NCBI GenBank assembly: GCA_040381215.1
Contig: JBEIHO010000006.1
Location: forward strand, 1-64,000
Source of the DNA: SZUA-430 sp040381215
Lineage (GTDB): Bacteria > Pseudomonadota > Alphaproteobacteria > Micropepsales > Micropepsaceae
Length of the DNA: 64,000 nt
Direction: 5' to 3'
This document shows, in pieces, positions 34,360 through 43,174 of the stretch. The notes under the pieces were generated by a model, which was given only the letters and a program-made list of their open reading frames with translations, was not told where the DNA came from and did no database searches. Position 1 is the first letter of the stretch. The number at the start of each line of letters is the position of its first letter. A program made the position numbers and the translations under genes.

Positions 34360-35688
34360 TCATTCACGCGCGGTGATCGACATCACCGCGCGCAACCCGC
34401 CCTCGGCCCTGTTGCAGAGGTGAACATCCCCGCCATGCGCCCGCGCGACCGCACGCGCAAGCGTGAGCCCCAAGCCATGTCCTTCAACCCCGGCACGCGC
34501 ATGGCGCTGCAGCGGGACGAAGACCGCCTCCAGCATCGCGCTCGGCAAGCCGGGCCCATCGTCATCGATCACGACATGCACGAGGCCGCGACGCCGCTCG
34601 ACATCGACGCGCGCGTTTCCGCCATGCTTCACGGCATTCTCGACCAGGTTCCTCACCGCTCTTCGGATCTCGTCCGGGCGACAACGCAGACGAAGCGGCA
34701 CGCCCGCGCGACAGGTGACGGCAAGGCCCATGTCGGCAAGGTCGGCGCACAGTCCCTCGACCAGCGCCGCTGCATCGACACAGCGCTCTGGCTCCAACCC
34801 CAGCCCACCCTTTGACACCGCAAGCGCCGCCTCGGTCAGCGACTGGATCTCGTCGATGCTCCCCGCCAGCGACTGCCGCAGCGCCGCATCATCGATGAAT
34901 TCGCTCTTGAGGCGCAGCACCGTCAGCGGCGTGCGCAGGTCATGCCCGACGCTGGCGAGCACCGTTTTCTGTGCATCGACAAGCGGCACCAGGCGCTGCG
35001 TCATCCGGTTGAAGGCGCTCACCGCCTCCTGCAGGACGCCAGGCCCCGAAGCCGGCGGCAGCGCAACCGCCTCTCCCCGTTGCGCGCGGTCGGCTGCATG
35101 CGCCAGCGCGGCCAGCGGCCCTGCAAGCCGCCTCGAGAGCCACACGCTGAAGGCAACCAGCAACACCGCAGAACAAGCCCCGGCAAGGACGAGGCCCGGC
35201 AGCAGCGAACCACCCACCGGCCAGTAGAACTCGGCATTCAGCCACCGCCCGTCGCCAAGCCCGACAGATACCGCATACCGCTCGAATTGGCGCGCGTGGC
35301 GCCGCCCGAAGAGGTTGAAGGTCGGGCGTCCGCGCTTGACCAGCCGCACCTCGTTGCCATCCGCCGCCCCGAGCGCCCGGCGCAACCGATCCTCGAGATC
35401 GAACGCACGCGCGCTGTCAACGGCGACACGCGGCAAGCGCGCGACACCGATGCGCTCGTATTGCGCACCAGCCAGCCGCTCGAGCGCCACCCTGTCGCCT
35501 GCCGGCAGGCGGCGATAGAGGCCGACAAACGCCACCACGCGCTCTTCCAGCGCCTGCAAGCGATCGGCGCGTACCGCAGAAACCCGTCGCTGCTCGGCCA
35601 CCACCAGCGTCAGCACATTCGACACGATGAGCACCAGCAGCACGCCTGCCGAGATCTCGAGCCACAGCGGAAGGGTCGGCCACCTCAA
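34360..35688 (-). CDS. Sensor histidine kinase
   Basis: 442 residues. One membrane helix at the very start (LWLEISAGVLLVLIVSNVLTLVV), a periplasmic sensor of about 130 residues, a second helix (GLVLAGACSAVLLVAFSVWL), a HAMP linker (RRLAGPLAALAHAADRAQRG), HisKA with the phosphorylated His in LASVGHDLRTPLTVLRLK, and a HATPase_c domain (NLVENAVKHGG, DDDGPGLP, GHGLGLTLARAVARAHGG). All catalytic boxes are intact. It begins with TTG at 35688 overlapping the stop of the response regulator gene (TTGA), so the pair is translationally coupled. Signal sensed is unknown. Confidence 0.9.
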   Translation of the reverse strand: MRWPTLPLWLEISAGVLLVLIVSNVLTLVVAEQRRVSAVRADRLQALEERVVAFVGLYRRLPAGDRVALERLAGAQYERIGVARLPRVAVDSARAFDLEDRLRRALGAADGNEVRLVKRGRPTFNLFGRRHARQFERYAVSVGLGDGRWLNAEFYWPVGGSLLPGLVLAGACSAVLLVAFSVWLSRRLAGPLAALAHAADRAQRGEAVALPPASGPGVLQEAVSAFNRMTQRLVPLVDAQKTVLASVGHDLRTPLTVLRLKSEFIDDAALRQSLAGSIDEIQSLTEAALAVSKGGLGLEPERCVDAAALVEGLCADLADMGLAVTCRAGVPLRLRCRPDEIRRAVRNLVENAVKHGGNARVDVERRRGLVHVVIDDDGPGLPSAMLEAVFVPLQRHARAGVEGHGLGLTLARAVARAHGGDVHLCNRAEGGLRAVMSITARE

Positions 35689-36407
35689 ATCGTCACCGTG
35701 TCCGCCGCAAACATGTAGCCGCCGCCCCAGATGGTCTGGATGATGCGCGGGCAGCGCGGGCGCACTTCCAGCTTGCGCCTCAGCCGCATGATGGCGTTGT
35801 CGATGGACCGGTCATACGGCAGCGCGTCACGCCCGGACGTCAGGCTCAGCAGGTCCTCGCGCCGCAGGATCACCTTTGGCCGGTCCACAAAAACGCTCAG
35901 CAGCGCATATTCTCCCGCCGACAAGGCGATGCCCACCCCGGCCTCGTCGATGAGCTCGCGCCGCACGCCATCCAGGATCCAGCGATCGAAGCGGATGCGC
36001 GGCTGCGGCCGCGACTTCAAGCGCGGCGGCAGGGCATCGACACGCCGCAGGACCGCACCCAGCCGCGCCAGCAACTCGCGCGGATTGAAGGGCTTGACGA
36101 TGTAGTCATCGGCCCCGAGCTCGATGCCGACGATGCGATCGATGTCGCAATCCTTCCCCGACAGGAAGATCACGGGCAGGTCCAGCGTGTCGCGCAGATA
36201 GCGGCAGAACGTGAAACCGTCCTCACCCGGCATCAGGATATCGAGGATCGCGATATCGAAGATGCTGCTGCGCATCAGCTTGCGCGCGGCCGCCGCGCTC
36301 TCGGCACCGGCACACCGCAGGCCGTTCTTCTGCAGGTAGCGAACAAGTGTCTCGCGCATCTCGCGTGCATCGTCGACCACGAGGATGTTGGGGATTCTTT
36401 CGGTCAT
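35685..36407 (-). CDS. OmpR-family response regulator
   Basis: 240 residues. The receiver domain has the acidic pair Asp12-Asp13, phospho-acceptor Asp56 (IAILDILMPGEDGF), switch Ser83 and Lys105 (DDYIVKPFNPRELLARL), all intact. The C-terminal winged helix has EYALLSVFVDRPKVILRREDLL and SIDNAIMRLRRKLE then IQTIWGGGYMF. It is cotranscribed with the sensor kinase that follows. Two copies of a spaced sequence module lie in its upstream region (36491-36595), candidates for its own binding sites, shared with the divergent EF-hand gene. Confidence 0.92.
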   Translation of the reverse strand: MTERIPNILVVDDAREMRETLVRYLQKNGLRCAGAESAAAARKLMRSSIFDIAILDILMPGEDGFTFCRYLRDTLDLPVIFLSGKDCDIDRIVGIELGADDYIVKPFNPRELLARLGAVLRRVDALPPRLKSRPQPRIRFDRWILDGVRRELIDEAGVGIALSAGEYALLSVFVDRPKVILRREDLLSLTSGRDALPYDRSIDNAIMRLRRKLEVRPRCPRIIQTIWGGGYMFAADTVTI

Positions 36408-36490
36408 GGGAATGTCGCTCGCTGTGAACCGTTCAATGGCGCGCGCGGATTGTGTGTCGAATTATGTCAACAAAGAGACGTCGGCAGGTC

Positions 36491-36595
36491 TTGCGACAAA
36501 GATGAAATCGCACTGCCACAAACTTGCAACATCATGCGCGCCGACCCAGCACGCAAGTAAGTGTTGCGACAAACTCATGGCATTCACGCCACAAA
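36491..36595. promoter_or_regulatory. Duplicated bipartite box TTGCGACAAA-N14-GCCACAAA
   Basis: First copy: TTGCGACAAA at 36491-36500 and GCCACAAA at 36515-36522. Second copy: 36564-36573 and 36588-36595. The internal spacing is 14 bases in both, and the copies are offset by 73 bases, about seven helical turns. It sits between the divergent OmpR-type regulator and the EF-hand gene, where direct-repeat OmpR-family sites are expected. Confidence 0.55.
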
Positions 36596-36685
36596 AAAAA
36601 CCATTATGGCCCCCAAACGTCCCCCCCGCCGCACTTCACTCGCGGCAGCTTCCAGACAACACAAGCAACAGAGGACGACCAGACA

Positions 36686-37231
36686 ATGGCAACCACCGCA
36701 TGGACCGGACTGATCATCGCAACGCTCGCCGTCGGCGCCGCAGCTGCAGCCTATGGCTACACGACCATGTCCGACACAAGCACCCGCAGCACCGCGAGCG
36801 GACGCACGGGCGCATCGGCAGAAGCCAGGCTGCTGAAGTACGACACCAATCGCGACGGACGCATCAGCCGCCCCGAGGTTGACGGTGCCCTCGTCGATGA
36901 ATTTCGCGCCGTCGACACCAACAGCGACGGCCGCCTCGACGCAGCCGAGATCCAGCGCCACGCAGAGGTACGCAGGGCAGACAGGACCGCAAAGCTCGAA
37001 GCCTGGCGCGCCAAGGCGCGCGCCGAAGGTCTCGATCCCCGCAAGCCGCCCTTCGACACATCCGACAGGGACAACGTGGACAGCCTGCGTTACGGGGACT
37101 GGAACATGGACGGCGCCATAACACCGGAAGAGTTCGGCGGCAGGACCCGATCGCAATTCATGCGCACGGACCGCAACGCCGACGGCACCATCACGGCCGA
37201 CGAATTGCGCAAGCGTCCAAACAATCGCTGA
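36686..37231 (+). CDS. EF-hand protein with N-terminal membrane anchor or signal
   Basis: 181 residues. The start MATTAWTGLIIATLAVGAAAAAYGY is a hydrophobic anchor or uncleaved signal, followed by a Ser/Thr-rich linker. EF-hand loops are DTNRDGRISRPE, DTNSDGRLDAAE, DWNMDGAITPEE and DRNADGTITADE. Between the second and third pairs lies a basic helical region (RRADRTAKLEAWRAKARAEG). Calcium binding outside the cytoplasm is likely. AGAGGA lies about ten bases upstream of the ATG. Divergent from the two-component genes, with shared duplicated boxes, so probably a target of that system. Confidence 0.8.
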   Translation: MATTAWTGLIIATLAVGAAAAAYGYTTMSDTSTRSTASGRTGASAEARLLKYDTNRDGRISRPEVDGALVDEFRAVDTNSDGRLDAAEIQRHAEVRRADRTAKLEAWRAKARAEGLDPRKPPFDTSDRDNVDSLRYGDWNMDGAITPEEFGGRTRSQFMRTDRNADGTITADELRKRPNNR

Positions 37232-37677
37232 GCGAATCCGCAACCGCCAGAGGCTGGCGCATGCAGGCGACAGCACGCCATTTCCCGCGCCGGCATGCGT
37301 CAATCAACGCACATGCACGCGCGTGGCAATCATCGGTCAAAGCGAGTCTCCGGCTCGCTTTGCACCACGCGCGCGAAGACAATGACAAGCGCGGCATGCA
37401 ACGTGTCACCTGTTTGCGACGGTAGACACGATCAAGCATTTTTTCCTTCTGCGGTGACACGTTAAGCGTGACAACCCGAAACGAATGCGATTTAAGCACC
37501 ATCGTTGGTCGCCACGAGGGAACAGCCGCCACGACACAAGGTGTCGACCGGCAAGCCTGCCCCGACAGGATGGCCATGCATGATCAGCGCTCCGGACGAG
37601 GGACAACCCGCGAGGGAAACGTTCAAACCGTGAGTTGAAAGGATCCCCGGAACGGGATCAGCGGGTCACAAAAAACT

Positions 37678-37752
37678 GCGGGCTCCTAGTGGTTCGGATA
37701 AATCGGATTTCGCTGGTGACGGATCCGGCCGAATGTCCACTAGAGAGCCCGC
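37678..37752. repeat. 75-base imperfect inverted repeat (candidate structured RNA)
   Basis: Left arm GCGGGCTC-CTAGTGG-TTCGG (37678-37697) pairs with right arm CCGAA-tgt-CCACTAG-a-GAGCCCGC (37729-37752): 20 pairs interrupted by a 3-nt and a 1-nt bulge on one side. The enclosed 31 bases hold a mini-hairpin AAAT-cgg-ATTT. This is far beyond chance for a single stem. No promoter or T-run is obvious. Confidence 0.65.
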
Positions 37753-37852
37753 GCCCCCCGCTTGTGGCGCGCGTGTCGTGCGCCGTGGCGGTCAGTCGAT
37801 CCTGCTTGGCGGCATCCCCACACCAACCAAGCGAACCGACGCAGGGTTATTT

Positions 37853-37877
37853 TGATCTTTCGCCCGGGAAGATCAAC
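37853..37877. other. 10-bp hairpin in the terC upstream region
   Basis: TTGATCTTTC (37853-37862) pairs with GGAAGATCAA (37868-37877), with one T-G wobble and a 5-nt loop. It lies 278 bases before the TerC start, with no T-run on either side. Confidence 0.5.
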
Positions 37878-38155
37878 GGACCGTCCAGCAATTCGCGTGG
37901 CGCGTGTCAGTTTCGCCACCAAGGGATGGTAAGACGCCGTTGCTCGCCTACCGTGTCTGGGAGGCATTTTTCACACAAACTGGCGTTTATACGAATCTGG
38001 GGTCGCCGACCGGCGTTTGTACCTTTGACGCGAACCCGGAACGGAGAAACCAGACCCAAAGGTCAATCCACGGTAGAAGCCTCACAGACACACCACTGGG
38101 ACTTTAGCCCTTCTCTTGGTAAACGCCTGCCACGGACCTGATTTGGAGAGATGAC

Positions 38156-38965
38156 ATGATCGAATACCTAACCCAGCTTGCCGCCGACCCTGCGGCCTGG
38201 GCAGCCCTGGTGACGCTGATTGCCATGGAAGTGGTCCTGGGCATCGACAACCTCATCTTCATCTCGATCCTCACCAACAAGCTCCCAGCCGAGCACAGGG
38301 AGCGCGCCCGTCGTATCGGGATCGGCTGCGCCCTGGCGATGCGGCTGCTGCTCCTGGGCACGATTGCCATCATTGTCCAGCTGACCGAGCCGGTCATCGA
38401 GCTTTTCGGCCATGGCCTGTCCTGGCGCGACCTGATCCTCATCGCCGGCGGCCTGTTCCTGGTCTGGAAGGCGACCAAGGAAATCCATCACAACGTCGAC
38501 CCGCACCCCAACCCCGACATGTTTGACACCAAGGCGGTCTCGATCGGGTTCTCGGCGGCAATCGTGCAGATCCTCATCCTCGATCTCGTCTTCTCGGTCG
38601 ACAGCATCATCACGGCAGTCGGCATGACCGAGCACGTGCCCATCATGGTGATCGCAGTCCTGGTCACGGTCGCCGTGATGCTGGCAGCCGCCACCCCCAT
38701 GGCCAACTTCATCAATGCGAACCCCACCATCGTGATGCTGGCGCTGGCGTTCCTGTTGATGATCGGAACCACCCTGATCGCCGAGGGCTTCGGCGTTCAT
38801 GTGCCGAAAGGGTACATCTATGCCGCCATGGCCTTCTCGGCCATGGTCGAGGCGCTCAACATGCTCGCGCGCAACAGGGCGATGCGCAATGCGGTCCTGA
38901 AGAAGACCGCGAGCGCCACCCCCTCATCGGGGACACCATCCGGGGGCGGATCTTCATCACATTGA
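38156..38965 (+). CDS. TerC family membrane protein
   Basis: 269 residues with seven or so membrane helices and both family Asp motifs: MEVVLGIDNLIFISILTNKLP in helix 1-2 and ILDLVFSVDSIITAVGMTEH in the middle. The C-terminus is a Ser/Gly/Thr-rich tail (TASATPSSGTPSGGGSSSH), unlike the charged tail of the paralogue at the start of the window. TerC/Alx proteins are linked to tellurite resistance and manganese export; the metal cannot be told here. GGAGAG lies eight bases before the ATG. The very long structured upstream region may contain a regulatory leader. Confidence 0.9.
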   Translation: MIEYLTQLAADPAAWAALVTLIAMEVVLGIDNLIFISILTNKLPAEHRERARRIGIGCALAMRLLLLGTIAIIVQLTEPVIELFGHGLSWRDLILIAGGLFLVWKATKEIHHNVDPHPNPDMFDTKAVSIGFSAAIVQILILDLVFSVDSIITAVGMTEHVPIMVIAVLVTVAVMLAAATPMANFINANPTIVMLALAFLLMIGTTLIAEGFGVHVPKGYIYAAMAFSAMVEALNMLARNRAMRNAVLKKTASATPSSGTPSGGGSSSH

Positions 38966-39085
38966 AGCAATCAGGTTGAAGGTTTGCCAACCCTTTTCCA
39001 AGCCGGCGCGAGACACGAGCCCACCCACATGGCAGGGTGGTTGCCGTCAACAATCGGCCCGCGCCGGCAATGGATGGAGGATGTG

Positions 39086-39304
39086 ATGCGATATGCAGGC
39101 CTTGTCGCCTACGCACCCGAACTGTGCCGCCAGGCGATCCTTGCCGGCCGCTGCGCCAATGAATCCCACTTGCTGCTGCACACGGTGCTGTCGCAGATGT
39201 TGCAGGACGACATCGAGCAACTGCCCGAGCACGCCCTGCGTCACCAACTCGAGATGAAGTACCAGGCCCAGCTCAGCTTGCTGGACAGGCCCCGCCCAGC
39301 CTGA
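39086..39304 (+). CDS. Small hypothetical protein
   Basis: 72 residues when begun at 39086, where GGAGG lies five bases upstream; an ATG at 39074 would add four. It is soluble and mostly helical, with a Leu-rich middle (ESHLLLHTVLSQMLQDDIEQLPEHALRHQLEMKYQ, too short for a domain call). Its 3' end overlaps the convergent cytochrome gene by 32 bases. The good ribosome site supports translation, but no family is recognised. Confidence 0.5.
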   Translation: MRYAGLVAYAPELCRQAILAGRCANESHLLLHTVLSQMLQDDIEQLPEHALRHQLEMKYQAQLSLLDRPRPA

Positions 39305-39845
39305 TCCAGGCCTCGGCCGCCTCGACGAATTTCGCATGCAGGACCGGCGGCGCCGAGCGCTTGCCCCCCGGCGCCCACGCCCACAGCACAAGCGGGTCGC
39401 CCTTGAGATGCGCGATCACCTGCCCTCCGCTGCGCCCGCCATTGCGTGCAGGATCCTTCAGCGCCTGGCACAAGGCTGCCGGACCAAGTCCCGTCCAGCC
39501 CATGGCCACAGGCGCCATGTGCCAGTCGGGGGCCCCCGGCACATTGCCGACAGCCTGGTTGGCTTCCTGATGGCACGTGGAGCACTTCATGCCGGCAGGG
39601 CCCCGGCCATCGGGACCCCGCAACACATTGAAGTTGTGACGCACCTGCCGGTCACCCTGCGTCGGCCAGTTCACGGTCGTGTGGCAGTTCATGCAACGCG
39701 GATGCGTCAGCACGCTGTAGACGACACGAAAAGCAGCCGCCGACGCAGGCTCGGGCGTGGTCGCAGCAGGTGGCGCAGCACTGGCAGCGAGGGCCACAAG
39801 ACCCACAAGACCCATCGCACCAGCTGCAAGCATGAACCTCCGCAT
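39273..39845 (-). CDS. Exported di-haem cytochrome c-like subunit of the isoquinoline 1-oxidoreductase-type operon
   Basis: 190 residues with signal peptide (cleavage near AASAAPP). Two haem-attachment motifs are seen: CMNCH (HPRCMNCHTTVNWP) and CSTCH (GMKCSTCHQEANQ). Proteins of this type are encoded beside IorAB-like molybdenum hydroxylases and probably take electrons from them to the respiratory chain. It starts 11 bases after the large-subunit gene and is the last gene of the tetR-iorA-iorB unit. Confidence 0.84.
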   Translation of the reverse strand: MRRFMLAAGAMGLVGLVALAASAAPPAATTPEPASAAAFRVVYSVLTHPRCMNCHTTVNWPTQGDRQVRHNFNVLRGPDGRGPAGMKCSTCHQEANQAVGNVPGAPDWHMAPVAMGWTGLGPAALCQALKDPARNGGRSGGQVIAHLKGDPLVLWAWAPGGKRSAPPVLHAKFVEAAEAWIRLGGACPAS

Positions 39846-39856
39846 GGCGCGCGCCC

Positions 39857-42067
39857 CTAGTCCAGATTGAGCTTGGTCAACCGGAACGGAAGCGCCCGGA
39901 CACGACGCGACGTCAGCGCAAAGAGCGCGTTCCCGACCGCAGCCGCGATCGGCGCCGTCCCCGGCTCCCCAGCGCCACCCGTCTTCGCGCCGGACTCGAT
40001 GATCTTCACCTGGTGACGCGGCACATCACCCATGCGGACCATCTCGTAATCAGGGAAGTTCTGCTCGACGACACGCCCCTTGTCGATCGTGATCGCGCCG
40101 TATAGCGCTGCCGAAAGCCCGAAGTTTGCCCCGCCCTCGATCTGCGCCTCGAACGTGGCCGGGTTGACCACTTCACCCGGATCAACCGCACTCCAGACCT
40201 TGTGAACCCGCGCCGAGCCGTCGGCCGTCACCGAAACCTCGGCGACCTGCGCCACGATGGACCCGAACGCTTCGCGCATCGAGATGCCGCGCATCCGCCC
40301 GTCACCGGCCGGCGTTGTCCAGCCCGACATCTCGGCAACCGCATCGAGCACGGCCAGATGCCGGGGCGAACCGGCAAGATGGGCACGACGGAACGCGTAA
40401 GGATCAAGGCCCGCCGCATGTGCCAGCTCGTCCATGAACGTCTCGATGAAGAAACCAAGCTGAGTATGGTCGACACTGCGCCAGGCACCCCACGGAACGG
40501 GATTGGTGCCCGATGCATAGCGCGCGGCAAGGTTCGGAATGTCATAGGCAACGCGCGAAGCCTCCGGCGGATCATGGCGCTCGGCATAGGTCCCGAGCCA
40601 GGCCGTGATGCGGCCCTTCTCGTCCAGGGCCGCCTTCATGCGGGCCACCGACGCATGGCGGAAGAAGCCATGTGTCATGTCCTCCTCGCGCGTATAGACC
40701 ATTTGCACGGGTCCCTTGACCTGCTTGCCGACAAGAACCGCCTGCTCCAGATAGTCCATGTAGTCAGGCAGGCGCCTCCCGAAGCCGCCACCCATCGCCG
40801 CGTGGTTCAGCGTGACGTTGTCCACCGGCAATCCGGCAACACGCGCCGCCAGTACCCGTGCACTCAAGCCGTCCTGGAAGCCGCCCCAGACAGACAGCTT
40901 GTCACCCTCGAAATGCACCGTGGTGTTCATCACCTCCATGGGTGAGTGCGACAGATAGGGCACCTCATAGCGCGCTTCGACGACGCGCTTGGCGCTCTTC
41001 AAGGCGGCATCGACATCACCTACGGCATATTCCTCGGTGAGGCCCTCCTTCGAGAGCGCCGCATCCATGCCCGCGATGATCGACTGCGACGTGACCGCCG
41101 CATTGGCACCCTCGTCCCATACCGGTGACAAGGACGCGAGCGCTTCCTTTGCGCGCCATGTGTTGTCGGCGACCACGACGACGGCATTGTCGAGCTTCAC
41201 GACCTGGCTCACACCCTTCATGGAAAGCGCAGGCTTCTCATCGACGGACTTCAGCTTGCCGCCAAACACCGGGCACGCCTGTATCACCGCAAAGCGCATG
41301 CCGGGCAATCGCACGTCGATCCCGTACTTCGCACGGCCATCGACCTTCGCCGGAATGTCGAAGCGCTGCATGCGCTTGCCGACAATCTTGTAATCCTTCC
41401 GCGCCTTCAGTGGCGCATCGACCGGCAGGTCGAGCAAGGCCGCAGCCTCGGCCATTTCACCATAGCTGGCGCTCTTGCCGCTGGCCGCGTGGATAAGACG
41501 GCTGTCGGCGGTCGTGATCGAGGCCTCATCGACACCCCAAGCCGTCGCGGCAGCCTTGACCAGCATGGCGCGCGCCGCAGCGCCGGTACGCCGCATGCCT
41601 TCGACGCCGGTCCACCGCACGGACGTGCTGCCGCCCGTGGTCTGCAGATTCATGCCTTCGGCCGCCTTGCGCGACATGAAATCAACCGGACCAGACAGGA
41701 ACGACGGCGCAGATCCCGTCATGTCCAGCATGAAACCACGGGCCAATCCCTGGTTTGCAAAAGCCATGTCGGCGGGGGCCTGCTCCATGCGAACGAGCGA
41801 CCAGTCGGCGTCAAGCTCCTCGGCCAGCATCATCGGCAGCGACGTATGCACGCCCTGCCCCATTTCCGAATGCGGAACGATGACCGTGACCGTGTTGTCC
41901 CGGGCGATGCGCACCCAGGCGGACAGCATGGCCTCGCCCGACTTGCCGCCGATGCGGCGTGCACGATCGAGCGTCTGCCACGGCATCATGGCATAGCCCA
42001 CAAGAAGGCCACCGCCCGCAACGGCGGCGCCACCAAACATCATCAGCCTGCGCGTGATCTTTCCCAT
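39857..42067 (-). CDS. iorB: Isoquinoline 1-oxidoreductase-type molybdopterin subunit (IorB-like)
   Basis: 736 residues. A twin-Arg-like start (MGKITRRLMMFGGAAVAGGG) suggests Tat export of the folded complex or membrane association. The aldehyde-oxidase/xanthine-dehydrogenase-type molybdopterin domain is recognised by SEMGQGVHTSLPMMLAEEL, the repeated hammerhead-like region around KVDGRAKYGIDVRLPGM, NHAAMGGGFGRRLPDYMDY, and the C-terminal active-site segment GGAGEPGTAPIAAAVGNALF with the catalytic Glu. It oxidises an N-heterocycle or aldehyde in the known family; the true substrate is unknown. It pairs with the 2Fe-2S subunit 13 bases upstream. The start is fixed by GGGAGAG. Confidence 0.88.
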   Translation of the reverse strand: MGKITRRLMMFGGAAVAGGGLLVGYAMMPWQTLDRARRIGGKSGEAMLSAWVRIARDNTVTVIVPHSEMGQGVHTSLPMMLAEELDADWSLVRMEQAPADMAFANQGLARGFMLDMTGSAPSFLSGPVDFMSRKAAEGMNLQTTGGSTSVRWTGVEGMRRTGAAARAMLVKAAATAWGVDEASITTADSRLIHAASGKSASYGEMAEAAALLDLPVDAPLKARKDYKIVGKRMQRFDIPAKVDGRAKYGIDVRLPGMRFAVIQACPVFGGKLKSVDEKPALSMKGVSQVVKLDNAVVVVADNTWRAKEALASLSPVWDEGANAAVTSQSIIAGMDAALSKEGLTEEYAVGDVDAALKSAKRVVEARYEVPYLSHSPMEVMNTTVHFEGDKLSVWGGFQDGLSARVLAARVAGLPVDNVTLNHAAMGGGFGRRLPDYMDYLEQAVLVGKQVKGPVQMVYTREEDMTHGFFRHASVARMKAALDEKGRITAWLGTYAERHDPPEASRVAYDIPNLAARYASGTNPVPWGAWRSVDHTQLGFFIETFMDELAHAAGLDPYAFRRAHLAGSPRHLAVLDAVAEMSGWTTPAGDGRMRGISMREAFGSIVAQVAEVSVTADGSARVHKVWSAVDPGEVVNPATFEAQIEGGANFGLSAALYGAITIDKGRVVEQNFPDYEMVRMGDVPRHQVKIIESGAKTGGAGEPGTAPIAAAVGNALFALTSRRVRALPFRLTKLNLD

Positions 42068-42080
42068 GTCTGGCTCTCCC

Positions 42081-42530
42081 TCAGGCCTTGGCCGCAGCAT
42101 GAATGGCTGCACGGATCTGCTCATAGGCGCCGCAGCGGCAGATATTCGTCATTGCCGCATCGATGTCCTCATCGGTGGGTTGCGGCTTTTCCTTGAGCAG
42201 CGCGACCGCCGCCATGATCTGTCCCGACTGGCAGAACCCGCACTGCGGTGCCTGCGCATCGATCCACGCCTGCTGCACCTTGTGCAGCGTCCCGCCTGTT
42301 GCAAGCCCCTCGATGGTCGTGATCGCCTTTCCCTGCGCCAGCGCGGCAGGATAGGAGCAGCTGCGAACGGCAGCGCCATCGACCAGCACCGTGCACGCCC
42401 CGCAGGCACCGACGCCACAGCCATACTTCGTGCCCGTGTAGTTCAGGATGTCCCTGAGTACCCAGAGAAGCGGCATGCCTTCCTCGGCATCGACGCTCTG
42501 CGCCTGCCCATTCACCGTAAGCGAGATCAT
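42081..42530 (-). CDS. iorA: Isoquinoline 1-oxidoreductase-type 2Fe-2S subunit (IorA-like)
   Basis: 149 residues, the normal size. The N-terminal plant-type ferredoxin domain has the cluster ligands in KYGCGVGACGACTVLVDG and SCSYP; the C-terminal helical 2Fe-2S domain has QCGFCQSGQIM and NICRCGAYEQIR. It transfers electrons from the molybdopterin subunit to the cytochrome. Its ATG overlaps the TAA of the tetR gene (TAATG), so regulator and enzyme are translated from one message. Confidence 0.92.
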   Translation of the reverse strand: MISLTVNGQAQSVDAEEGMPLLWVLRDILNYTGTKYGCGVGACGACTVLVDGAAVRSCSYPAALAQGKAITTIEGLATGGTLHKVQQAWIDAQAPQCGFCQSGQIMAAVALLKEKPQPTDEDIDAAMTNICRCGAYEQIRAAIHAAAKA

Positions 42531-43165
42531 TACCTGGCCCTCCCTGCCACTAAACCCCTGACTGACTTGACACCGGGGCGCTGCCGATCATCCACGGCTC
42601 CCCTGCAAAGCGTGACGACGATCTGCTCAAGCGCCTGCGCATGAACCCGCGCGCTCGACTGGACATGGGCAACCTTCACACCCTTGGCCGCCATGAGCAG
42701 CATCGATACGAACTGCTTCTGGTTGATACCTTGCTGCAGCACAACATTGCCGGCTGTCACCGCTTCAGCGACGACACCCTCGAGAAATTTCTGGAACCTC
42801 TGCATGTGGGCCGAGACGATATCCGAGCAATACCGCGCACTTTCGTCCATGAGTTCGGCCGCGAAAGGCGACCCCGCCAGGGCGCCGACAAGCACCTCAT
42901 GCTGCACGACCAGCGCCCGGTAGAGCCGTTCGGCCAGCGACGCGCCCCGCATGACGGAAAGGGCCGTGGCGACCTCGGCGTGGGCCCGCTCCTGCAGCGC
43001 GTCCACAAGCGCCGAAAACAGCACCTCCTTGGACGGGAAATGGTGATAGACCGCCTGGCGCGACAGCCCGGCTTCCTCCGCCACCATGGACATGGACGTA
43101 TGCCGGTAGCCATGACGTGCAAAAACGCCGACGGCCGCCGTGATGATCTTGACCTTGGGGTCCAT
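42530..43165 (-). CDS. TetR family transcriptional regulator
   Basis: 211 residues. N-terminal helix-turn-helix as in TetR proteins: VFARHGYRHTSMSMVAEEAGLSRQAVYHHFPSKEVLFSALV. The ligand-binding C-terminal half is not assignable. It is the first gene of the iorA-iorB-cytochrome transcript, and a palindrome with 8-bp arms lies 10 bases upstream of its start, so it probably represses its own operon until an inducer, perhaps the substrate of the oxidoreductase, is present. Confidence 0.9.
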   Translation of the reverse strand: MDPKVKIITAAVGVFARHGYRHTSMSMVAEEAGLSRQAVYHHFPSKEVLFSALVDALQERAHAEVATALSVMRGASLAERLYRALVVQHEVLVGALAGSPFAAELMDESARYCSDIVSAHMQRFQKFLEGVVAEAVTAGNVVLQQGINQKQFVSMLLMAAKGVKVAHVQSSARVHAQALEQIVVTLCRGAVDDRQRPGVKSVRGLVAGRAR

Positions 43166-43174
43166 GGCGACAGT

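Larger units (their letters stand above)
37232..38155. other. 924-base gene-free region with several inverted repeats
   Basis: No reading frame here looks coding. Visible structure: a hairpin with 9-bp stem CAAAGCGAG/CTCGCTTTG (37338-37346/37354-37362), the large imperfect inverted repeat at 37678-37752, and a 10-bp hairpin at 37853-37877. The last 250 bases form the leader of the TerC gene. TerC-type genes are often preceded by manganese-sensing yybP-ykoY riboswitches, but I could not match that consensus here. Confidence 0.65.

Noticed and set aside
37635..38141. 168-codon plus-strand open frame in the gene-free region before terC
   Set aside because: It runs through the inverted repeats, has unusual codon use, no ribosome site and no recognisable protein pattern.
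37900..38155. yybP-ykoY manganese riboswitch before terC
   Set aside because: Context is suggestive, but I could not find the conserved core in the right order, so it is not called.
39021..39040. CCACCC-loop-GGGTGG hairpin after terC as a terminator
   Set aside because: Only six pairs, no T-run on either strand, so not reported as a terminator.
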